From Methanomethylovorans sp. (GTDB lineage Archaea > Halobacteriota > Methanosarcinia > Methanosarcinales > Methanosarcinaceae): 9,106 nt of DNA. The stretch spans positions 1-9,106 of the forward strand of contig JAHFZE010000243.1 of the NCBI GenBank assembly GCA_020854785.1, written 5' to 3'. The position numbers were made by a program, and so were the translations under genes. Within the stretch, counting starts at the first letter, position 1. Each line of letters starts with the position of its first letter. This document shows positions 1 through 5,037 of this stretch, piece after piece. A model generated the notes under the pieces. It was given only the letters and a program-made list of their open reading frames with translations, had not been told where the DNA came from and did not search any database.

Positions 1-687
1 AAATGCCAGTTCGAGATGGGAAATACCATTAAAATCGATGTTCGTGATCATGAACTCACTTACATCGACCATCTTTACTTTGTTCTCCTTATGTATTATC
101 CCACTTTTTGCCCACACCGGAAGCTGGATATTCCCATGCACTTCCCGCATAAATAATGGCCCATTCCTGTACAGAAGCTCACTTTCATATTCCACACCCG
201 ATATAGAGGCTTTGAGCTCACCCCGCATGATACCATTATCAAGGCGAACGGAATACTGCCGTATAGCACCGTATATACCGTCCTCAAAAAGGGAATTGAG
301 CATGGGAAACATTTTCTGTTCCAGTTCGTTAATATGCACCTCATGATCCCGCTTTTTTTGCTCGAGCTCTTTTTTGAGATTATGAAGACCGATACTGACA
401 CTTTCATCACAGGCATCCATGATGGCGTTATGGCAATCGAGTATCTCCACATTCTCTGCGTTAAGAGAAATGGATCTTACATACGCTTTTACATCGCTCG
501 CGAATTTTTCAAGATCTACTATCCTGTTCTCCAGAGAGGAAATGATCTTCATTTCAATTTCATTTGCCTCAATAGCATCGTTTTCCAAGGAGAGGACTTT
601 CCCTGCTATTTCAATTAGATCATTGATATCCTGAATAAAATCACGCTGTATGGGCAGGTCTGTGGAATCCTGATAGGTATACCTCAT
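1..687 (-). CDS. Unrecognised coiled-coil protein, C-terminus beyond the left edge (partial)
   Basis: I do not recognise this protein. Its frame is open from the ATG at 687 to base 1, giving 229 residues without a stop. An SD (GGAGG, 5 bases before the ATG) supports the start. It begins MRYTYQDSTDLPIQRD. Residues about 15-130 are predicted by eye to be mostly helical and heptad-like, rich in Glu, Lys, Leu and Ile (for example HNLKKELEQKKRDHEVHINE at 102-121). Residues about 140-229 look beta-rich (QYSVRLDNG, GELKASISGVEYESELL). There is no signal peptide or membrane segment, so it is probably cytoplasmic. It lies 77 bases downstream of tyrS with a TATA-like box of its own, so it may be transcribed separately. 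A coiled coil followed by a beta domain would suit a scaffold or oligomer, but no function can be assigned. The reading frame is strongly supported. Confidence 0.8.
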   Translation of the reverse strand, partial: MRYTYQDSTDLPIQRDFIQDINDLIEIAGKVLSLENDAIEANEIEMKIISSLENRIVDLEKFASDVKAYVRSISLNAENVEILDCHNAIMDACDESVSIGLHNLKKELEQKKRDHEVHINELEQKMFPMLNSLFEDGIYGAIRQYSVRLDNGIMRGELKASISGVEYESELLYRNGPLFMREVHGNIQLPVWAKSGIIHKENKVKMVDVSEFMITNIDFNGISHLELAF

Positions 688-737
688 TTGATCCTCCGCC
701 TGAATGAATATTTTAACTATTTGTTGTATGTAACCAG

Positions 738-748
738 TTAAATATGTT
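738..748 (-). promoter_or_regulatory. Candidate TATA box for the left-edge coiled-coil gene
   Basis: On the minus strand this reads GCAACATATTTAA. A box centred near 742 would place transcription start near 715, leaving a leader of about 28 bases that contains the GGAGG SD. The spacing is plausible for an archaeal promoter. The AT-rich background makes the exact box uncertain. Confidence 0.35.
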
Positions 749-764
749 GCGACTTTAAAAAGGT

Positions 765-1724
765 TCAATTAATTTTAAGAACCTTCCTGACAGGCTCAAG
801 TACCATGTTCATGTACGTTGCAGCACCTTTCTTGAGATCCATTGGATGCAGTTGTCCATCCGAGAAGACCGTTGCAAGCTCCTCGTAGCTTCTGCATACA
901 AGGTTCCCGCCATACTTCTCCGGCCTTTCGAATGTAATTTCCTGATATCTGGGACAGATGTGATACCTGAACAATTCCAGTATAGGATTCTCATTCACCT
1001 GACCGGCAGGACAGAAAGCCTTTTTCATCTTTTGATCGATGTCTTCCTCCGAATCATCCACAGAAATGAAATTATCACTCGAAGAGGACATCTTTTTTCC
1101 GTCCAGACCCAGAAGTATGGGCGTGTGTATGCAAAGAGGAGACTTAAAGCCCAGAGATGGCAGGCCTTCCCTGGCAAGCATGTGTATCTTGCGCTGGTCT
1201 ATACCTCCCACGGCTACATCCACGCCAAGAAGAGCTATATCTATTGCCTGCATCATTGGATAGACCATCTGGGAAACCTTGGGATCGTCCATCTTTCTGC
1301 CAACCTCGTCCATACTTCTCCTTGCCCTGTTAAGAGATGCTGTGGTTGTAAGCTTGAGTACGTTGAGCATGTAATCGGATGTCAGCTGGAAATCAGAACC
1401 ATACACGAATTTAGTCCTTTGTGGATCAAGTCCCAGAGCTATGAAACAATCCCTGTTGTAATCAGCGGTTCTCCGGACCTCTTCGAGAGTACCTTTCTGG
1501 TTGAGGTAGGCATGCACATCGGCAAGCAGGACTATGATCTGAAAACCGGCATTCTGAAGATCGAGGAGTTTATTGACCGTAAGCACATGGCCTAAATGTA
1601 TCTTGCCACTGGGCTCATAACCCACATACGCAACAGGATCGTCCTTCTTTTTTAGAAGTTCTTCCAATTCTTCCTCTGTAACAATTTCCTGTACGTTCCT
1701 TTTTATAAGCTCCAGTCTGTCCAT
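765..1724 (-). CDS. tyrS: Tyrosyl-tRNA synthetase, archaeal type (319 aa)
   Basis: It charges tRNA-Tyr with tyrosine in an ATP-dependent reaction in the cytoplasm (class Ic synthetase). The class I signatures are HLGH at residues 43-46 and KMSSS at 211-215. Residues matching the tyrosine pocket of the Methanocaldococcus jannaschii enzyme are visible: Y33 in AYVGYEPSG, Y155, Q159 and D162 in VYPMMQAID, and Q177 in GGIDQRKIHMLARE. The C-terminal anticodon-binding part is short, with no S4 domain, as is usual for archaeal and eukaryotic enzymes; 319 residues is close to the family length. The ATG at 1724 gives the expected N-terminus and has a GGTG SD ending 5 bases upstream. It follows thg1 by 54 bases, so co-transcription is possible, but TATA-like boxes and an inverted repeat lie in the gap. 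It ends with TGA. Confidence 0.97.
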   Translation of the reverse strand: MDRLELIKRNVQEIVTEEELEELLKKKDDPVAYVGYEPSGKIHLGHVLTVNKLLDLQNAGFQIIVLLADVHAYLNQKGTLEEVRRTADYNRDCFIALGLDPQRTKFVYGSDFQLTSDYMLNVLKLTTTASLNRARRSMDEVGRKMDDPKVSQMVYPMMQAIDIALLGVDVAVGGIDQRKIHMLAREGLPSLGFKSPLCIHTPILLGLDGKKMSSSSDNFISVDDSEEDIDQKMKKAFCPAGQVNENPILELFRYHICPRYQEITFERPEKYGGNLVCRSYEELATVFSDGQLHPMDLKKGAATYMNMVLEPVRKVLKIN

Positions 1725-1730
1725 GTGTTC

Positions 1731-1749
1731 ACCATTCGTAAATAATGGT
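1731..1749. repeat. Inverted repeat ACCATT-7-AATGGT just upstream of tyrS
   Basis: There are two perfect 6-base arms, 1731-1736 and 1744-1749, separated by 7 bases. The proximal arm overlaps the tyrS SD (GGTG on the minus strand, 1730-1733). As RNA it could form a small hairpin masking the ribosome site; as DNA it could be an operator near the start of transcription. A 6-base stem may also be chance in AT-rich DNA. Confidence 0.4.
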
Positions 1750-1751
1750 TG

Positions 1752-1778
1752 ATATAAAACCCCTTTCTGTTTATATGG
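1752..1778 (-). promoter_or_regulatory. Candidate tyrS promoter with two TATA-like boxes
   Basis: On the minus strand the thg1-tyrS gap carries CCATATAAAC (about 1770-1778) and then GGGGTTTTATATC, whose core TTTTATAT is at 1752-1759. The core is identical to the box proposed for mdh. The upstream box would start transcription near 1747 and give a short leader with the SD. The downstream box would start near 1728 and give an almost leaderless message. Which is used, or whether tyrS is read only from the upstream operon, cannot be decided by eye. Confidence 0.35.
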
Positions 1779-2510
1779 TTAACTGTCGTCAATCAATGAA
1801 CTGATGAGATGCTTACCCCCTGGAGAATTAAAGAGAGGTACGTCCCAGCTCTGCACAACTCGGGTACGAATACTCCTTGCATTTATCTGCATCAAAGGAT
1901 CATACCCTTCAATGTAGTATTGCTCTTTATGGACAAGTATCCCTTTCCTCTGCCATGCAGGCACTTTAGAGATGTTGATGCCATGCCTGAAAAGCAATTC
2001 ATGGACATCTGATGACCTTTTCTTTTTAAGGGTAGCAGCTGCTTCTTTTTCACTAGATCCTCTTGAAACAAGAGTGTAAAAAGCATACGAGTTGATACAA
2101 TTCCTCCATGCTTCCTTCTGCCTCCAGTCCAGGTATTCCGCTATTTGCTCCCTGCACACAGGAACGATGCGGGAATCAAAAGCAAGTGGTTCCTGTATAT
2201 TCATATCTAAAGTAAGTGCACTGCTTAAAAAACTGGGACCGATCGAATTCAGTTTTTCAACTCTCCCGTCAAATGGCGCGTCTTTGAACAAGAGGTTGAT
2301 CTCATCAGAGAAAGTATATCCAAGAACAGGTGAAAGGCCGCTTTTCTTAAACAGAGCCTCTACGGCGTTACCCATAGAAACTGCAAACCTGTTATCAAAA
2401 GGCTTTTTAATCCCCATGCGTAACAGTGAGGCTCTGAATGTTCTGCCGTCTACACGGATAATAAAAGGAGGTGCACAGCGCAGATCACTGTAGATCTCTC
2501 GCTTCTTCAT
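1779..2510 (-). CDS. thg1: tRNA-His guanylyltransferase, Thg1 family (243 aa)
   Basis: Thg1-family enzymes add nucleotides in the 3'-5' direction. They place or restore G-1 on tRNA-His, and archaeal members can also repair 5'-truncated tRNAs. Metal-binding carboxylates of the polymerase-like palm are visible: D21 in IIRVDGRTF and D69-E70 in GYTFSDEINLLF, matching D29, D76 and E77 of the human enzyme. The later stretch FRHGINISKVPAWQRKG (174-190) resembles the conserved C-terminal region. The length suits the family. The start is 7 bases after the stop of the PRC-barrel gene, so the two probably share a transcript; the SD is weak (a purine run in the upstream gene's end), suggesting translational coupling. 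It ends with TAA. The thg1 of Methanosarcina acetivorans is known to contain an in-frame amber codon read as pyrrolysine; this copy has none. Confidence 0.93.
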   Translation of the reverse strand: MKKREIYSDLRCAPPFIIRVDGRTFRASLLRMGIKKPFDNRFAVSMGNAVEALFKKSGLSPVLGYTFSDEINLLFKDAPFDGRVEKLNSIGPSFLSSALTLDMNIQEPLAFDSRIVPVCREQIAEYLDWRQKEAWRNCINSYAFYTLVSRGSSEKEAAATLKKKRSSDVHELLFRHGINISKVPAWQRKGILVHKEQYYIEGYDPLMQINARSIRTRVVQSWDVPLFNSPGGKHLISSLIDDS

Positions 2511-2517
2511 GTGCTTT

Positions 2518-2787
2518 TTACTCTTCTTCTTCTTTTTCTTTCTTTATCTTGAACTTGCTGACAATGCTCCTTATTATAACAATGTCCCCTGTGGTCACTA
2601 CCCATCTGTATGGAATAATGGCACCTCTTGTAGGTACATCAAATATATCCCTGTTGATGTCAGTTATGGCTATCCCTTTAACGTTCCTTTCTTCAACGTT
2701 CAATACAAGGTCAGCCACTTTTCCCACGTATGTGCCAGCATCTGTGTAAACATTAAGCCCGAAAAGTGATGTTAAATCCGTACGCAT
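2518..2787 (-). CDS. Small PRC-barrel domain protein (89 aa)
   Basis: This is a single PRC-barrel domain: the N-terminal FGLNVYTDAGTYVGKVADLVLN is followed by beta strands around residues 35-75, including the IPYRWVVTTGDIVII segment common in methanogen members. A highly charged Lys/Glu tail (KIKKEKEEEE, 80-89) follows, encoded by a long homopurine tract. There are no membrane segments. PRC-barrel proteins are adaptors; in Haloferax volcanii small PRC proteins (CdpB1 and CdpB2) act with SepF in FtsZ-based division. Assigning that role here is inference. The ATG at 2787 has a good SD (AGGAG, 7 bases upstream). It heads a likely transcript with thg1 and possibly tyrS. Domain identity is well supported; biological role is not. 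Confidence 0.88.
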   Translation of the reverse strand: MRTDLTSLFGLNVYTDAGTYVGKVADLVLNVEERNVKGIAITDINRDIFDVPTRGAIIPYRWVVTTGDIVIIRSIVSKFKIKKEKEEEE

Positions 2788-2810
2788 GCTATCTCTCCTT
2801 TATTTAAGAG

Positions 2811-2840
2811 TACTTATATATGAATATTGGTATGTAAATG
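2811..2840 (-). promoter_or_regulatory. Candidate promoter of the PRC-barrel/thg1 transcript
   Basis: The 55 bases between mdh and the PRC gene are AT-rich. On the minus strand they contain ATATATAAG (2813-2821) and, further upstream, ATTTACATA (about 2831-2840). The first is the better TATA match but would put the start within about 3 bases of the ATG, losing the SD. The second would leave a leader of roughly 20 bases. A promoter is likely here, but the precise box is unsettled. Confidence 0.35.
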
Positions 2841-2842
2841 CG

Positions 2843-3793
2843 CTATACTAGAAATGCTTTTTCACATAATCCCAGATCTAACTTTTCTATACCAGACCTA
2901 ACAGACCTTTCAGATTTTGAAAGTGCTGCCATCTGTTCTTTTGTGAGTTTTATTTCGACCACCTTTTCAATACCATTCTTTCCCAGCTTTACGGGTACTC
3001 CCAGACAAACGTCACTGAACCCATACTCCCCTTCAAGATATACAGATGCTGGCACCACTCTTCCTGAATCGTTTATGATAGCTTCCACCATGGATACTAT
3101 CGCCGCCGAAGGAGCATAGAAAGCACTTCCTTCCTTGAGAAGACTGACTATCTCAGCTCCTGCATCTATGGTCCTTGTGACAAGCCTGTCAATGGTTTCC
3201 TGTGGCAGGAATTCGGATATGGGTATACCTGATACTGTCGTATATTGTGGCAGAGGGACCATGCTATCTCCGTGTCCACCCAGCACCACTGCATCAACAT
3301 CCTTTACGGAACATCCGATCTCCCAGGATACAAAAGAGGCAAACCTGCTTGAGTCCAATAGTCCGCTCATACCAAATACCCTTTTTTTCCCAAATCCGGT
3401 ATATTTGTACACAGCATAAGTGATAATGTCAAGTGGATTGGTAACCGTGATAACTGTGCTCTTTGGTGCATACTTCCTGATATTACCACATACGTCTCTT
3501 ATGATCTTTGAGTTGATGTTCAGCAGATCATCTCTTGTCATACCAGGCTTGCGTGCTATGCCTGCAGTTATGATCACTATATCGGAACCCTCTATGTCTG
3601 CGTAATCATTGGTTCCTTTTATGTTCACATCATAGCCCATCAAAGGCGCAGCTTGCATAAGATCAAGTGCTTTTCCCTGAGGGAGGCCTGGTACCACATC
3701 CACCATAACAATATCACCAAATTTGCTCTCTGCAAGCCTCTGCACAGTGGATGCACCCACATTACCTGCGCCTATAACTGAAAGTTTTTTCAT
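2843..3793 (-). CDS. mdh: NAD-type malate dehydrogenase, LDH-like family (316 aa)
   Basis: It interconverts malate and oxaloacetate with a nicotinamide cofactor in the cytoplasm. The Rossmann motif is VIGAGNVGAS (residues 6-15), and D32 at the end of the second strand favours NAD over NADP. Substrate residues are R81 and R87 in IARKPGMTRDD; Arg in place of the lactate dehydrogenase Gln marks malate specificity. N119 in TNPLD, D147 and R150 in LLDSSRF, and catalytic H174 in GGHGDSMVPL complete the site. The frame could begin two codons earlier (ATG at 3799), but that ATG directly abuts the AAGAGGA SD, while the ATG at 3793 is 6 bases from it, so 3793 is preferred. The stop is TAG. It is divergent from the exonuclease gene, 160 bases away, and upstream of the PRC gene on the same strand. 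Confidence 0.95.
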   Translation of the reverse strand: MKKLSVIGAGNVGASTVQRLAESKFGDIVMVDVVPGLPQGKALDLMQAAPLMGYDVNIKGTNDYADIEGSDIVIITAGIARKPGMTRDDLLNINSKIIRDVCGNIRKYAPKSTVITVTNPLDIITYAVYKYTGFGKKRVFGMSGLLDSSRFASFVSWEIGCSVKDVDAVVLGGHGDSMVPLPQYTTVSGIPISEFLPQETIDRLVTRTIDAGAEIVSLLKEGSAFYAPSAAIVSMVEAIINDSGRVVPASVYLEGEYGFSDVCLGVPVKLGKNGIEKVVEIKLTKEQMAALSKSERSVRSGIEKLDLGLCEKAFLV

Positions 3794-3799
3794 GTCCAT

Positions 3800-3806
3800 T
3801 CCTCTT
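3800..3806 (-). promoter_or_regulatory. mdh ribosome binding site that decides the start
   Basis: On the minus strand this is AAGAGGA. The upstream ATG (3799) follows it with no spacer, which is too close for initiation. The ATG at 3793 is 6 bases away, the usual distance. The protein then begins MKKLSVIGAG, as expected for the family. Confidence 0.65.
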
Positions 3807-3833
3807 ATAAGGTGTTTTTGACATTTGTACAGT

Positions 3834-3843
3834 AATATAAAAG
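3834..3843 (-). promoter_or_regulatory. Candidate mdh TATA box
   Basis: On the minus strand it reads CTTTTATATT. A start about 26 bases downstream, near 3812, would leave a leader of about 19 bases including the SD. Position and sequence agree well with an archaeal promoter. Confidence 0.5.
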
Positions 3844-3848
3844 TATTT

Positions 3849-3862
3849 CATATATTATATTA
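3849..3862 (+). promoter_or_regulatory. Candidate TATA box for the exonuclease gene
   Basis: CATATATTATATT lies about 100 bases before the exonuclease ATG and would give a leader of about 70 bases. A weaker TTATTAAT near 3913-3920 is an alternative with a much shorter leader. Both are weak calls in an AT-rich divergent spacer. Confidence 0.25.
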
Positions 3863-3898
3863 GTTTTGATTCATCATTAAACATAGCTACAGAATACA

Positions 3899-3910
3899 CA
3901 TAACGTTATG
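3899..3910. promoter_or_regulatory. Perfect 12-base palindrome CATAACGTTATG, possible operator
   Basis: This is a perfect palindrome in the divergent spacer between mdh and the exonuclease gene, followed by GGTTATT, which partly repeats the GTTAT arm. A homodimeric regulator could bind it. It is nearer the exonuclease start (44 bases) than mdh (106 bases). No second copy was noticed in the window. Confidence 0.3.
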
Positions 3911-3953
3911 GTTATTAATCAATAGTCTATACTAAAGAACAGAGGCCGGTTGA

Positions 3954-4772
3954 ATGCTAGAAAGCACATATATACATATGCCCATGATAGGCGCCACGAT
4001 CGAGAAACGCATATGGAGCAGTGGTGTGAGAACATGGGAAGAATTCCTCTGTGAAAGGGACAGTGTGCATATTCCTGATAAAAAGAAAAGTCTCATCTGT
4101 GCAGGCATAGTGGATTCTTTGGATCGGCTCAAAGCCAGAGACCATGGATTTTTTGCCTGTTCCCTTCCTTCTTCTGAACATTGGAGAGCCTACGGGAATT
4201 TCTCGGATAAAGTGGCATGTGTGGATATCGAAACCACGGGTCTTGCCCCCTGCCATGACAATATTACAGTCGTGGGCATTTATAATGGAAGAGAAACAAG
4301 AACATACGTCAAAGGTATTGATCTTGAAGAGATCGTTGAAGAATTGCCCCGATACAAAACTCTTATCACTTTTAACGGTGCACGCTTCGATCTGCCTTTC
4401 ATCAAAAGAGAATTCCCAGAGATCGAGTTTGACCAGTTGCACATCGATCTGATGTATCCTTTGCGCCGTATTGGCTTTTCGGGTGGATTGAAAAAGATAG
4501 AACAAATGCTTGGGATCTCCAGAAGTGAGGAAACTACGGGACTTTCAGGTTTTGACGCGGTACGCCTCTGGCGGGAGTATGAACGCGGAAACAACAGATC
4601 TCTTGACCTTTTGCTCGAATACAACCGTGAAGATATAGTGAACCTGAAAACCATCATCGATATGGTATATGACAAGTTAGTGGAGAATAAATTTGAGCAA
4701 GCTGGAACCTCTTGTAAAAATAGGTCCCATAGGCTTTTATCAGAAAAGCAAAGAACCCATTTCCAAAGCTGA
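3954..4772 (+). CDS. DEDDy-type RNase H-like exonuclease, YprB-like (272 aa)
   Basis: This is a predicted 3'-5' exonuclease of the ribonuclease H-like family related to bacterial YprB. The N-terminus (YIHMPMIGATIEKRIWSSGV, 6-25) resembles a helix-hairpin-helix segment usual in these proteins. The exonuclease core shows motif I VDIETTGL (D91, E93), motif II FNGARFDLPF (N141, D146), a supporting HIDLMYPLRR (D165), and motif III EYNREDIVNL (Y223, D227). The Y-x3-D spacing makes it DEDDy. Substrate is unknown; DNA or RNA repair and processing are plausible. The ATG at 3954 has a GAGG SD 8 bases upstream and keeps the helix-hairpin-helix. The final 28 or so residues are low in recognisable structure and overlap another ORF in a different frame. 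It ends with TGA. The gene is divergent from mdh. Confidence 0.88.
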   Translation: MLESTYIHMPMIGATIEKRIWSSGVRTWEEFLCERDSVHIPDKKKSLICAGIVDSLDRLKARDHGFFACSLPSSEHWRAYGNFSDKVACVDIETTGLAPCHDNITVVGIYNGRETRTYVKGIDLEEIVEELPRYKTLITFNGARFDLPFIKREFPEIEFDQLHIDLMYPLRRIGFSGGLKKIEQMLGISRSEETTGLSGFDAVRLWREYERGNNRSLDLLLEYNREDIVNLKTIIDMVYDKLVENKFEQAGTSCKNRSHRLLSEKQRTHFQS

Positions 4773-5007
4773 GCTATTGGTCCAATTTAATGGACGTGTA
4801 AGTAATACGATTTTGATCGATGAATTAGAACCTATAGTTCAGATGCTTATTGTTCAGAATATAATTACAATATCATGGGGAATAAATAAGCTAAAAGATG
4901 CGGAATTAGAGAATAAAACTAAGTTAATATTATATTGTAAAGTGGGGATTCTAAAACACCAGAAGTGGGGAGGGCAATGTATCTGTGAAGATATATGGAA
5001 GTTCTAA
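4693..5007 (+). CDS. Doubtful small ORF overlapping the exonuclease 3' end (104 aa)
   Basis: I do not recognise this protein, and it may not be real. The frame would start at TTG 4693, preceded by a GGAG (4682-4685) 7 bases upstream, overlap the exonuclease gene by 80 bases, and end 30 bases before trkH. In the overlap the codons of this frame look at least as natural as those of the exonuclease frame. Residues 22-62 (from KEPISKAELL to QNIITISW) could form a winged helix, with an isoleucine-rich helix after the turn. The C-terminus becomes Trp/Cys-rich and less protein-like (HQKWGGQCICEDIWKF), which could mean decay or a chance frame. Against it are the non-ATG start, the AT-rich composition and the lack of a known homologue. 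If real, it would sit between the exonuclease gene and trkH in one transcript. Confidence 0.33.
   Translation: MSKLEPLVKIGPIGFYQKSKEPISKAELLVQFNGRVSNTILIDELEPIVQMLIVQNIITISWGINKLKDAELENKTKLILYCKVGILKHQKWGGQCICEDIWKF
4990..4997 (+). promoter_or_regulatory. Candidate trkH TATA box
   Basis: GATATATG is centred about 44 bases before the trkH ATG. It predicts a start near 5020 and a short leader carrying the SD AAGGAGA (5027-5033). It lies inside the 3' end of the doubtful small ORF. Confidence 0.35.
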
Positions 5008-5037
5008 TGTGGCATGTGAAGTAAAAAAGGAGATCCA

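Noticed and set aside
96..452. Minus-strand frame of 118 codons at the left edge
   Set aside because: It is out of frame with the longer open frame from 687, which has a good SD and protein-like composition.
753..764. T-run (CCTTTTTAAAG on the minus strand) after tyrS as a terminator
   Set aside because: Only five T residues and no stem; too short to call even by archaeal U-tract rules.
846..1595. Long plus-strand frame (249 codons) across tyrS
   Set aside because: It lies antisense to tyrS, whose catalytic motifs are unmistakable. It is a mirror of the real gene's codon pattern with no recognisable domain.
2519..2550. Homopurine/homopyrimidine tract as a repeat element
   Set aside because: It is explained by the Lys/Glu-rich C-terminal codons of the PRC-barrel protein.
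3957..4505. Minus-strand frame of 182 codons inside the exonuclease gene
   Set aside because: It is antisense to a gene with intact DEDDy motifs and has no SD or recognisable protein features.
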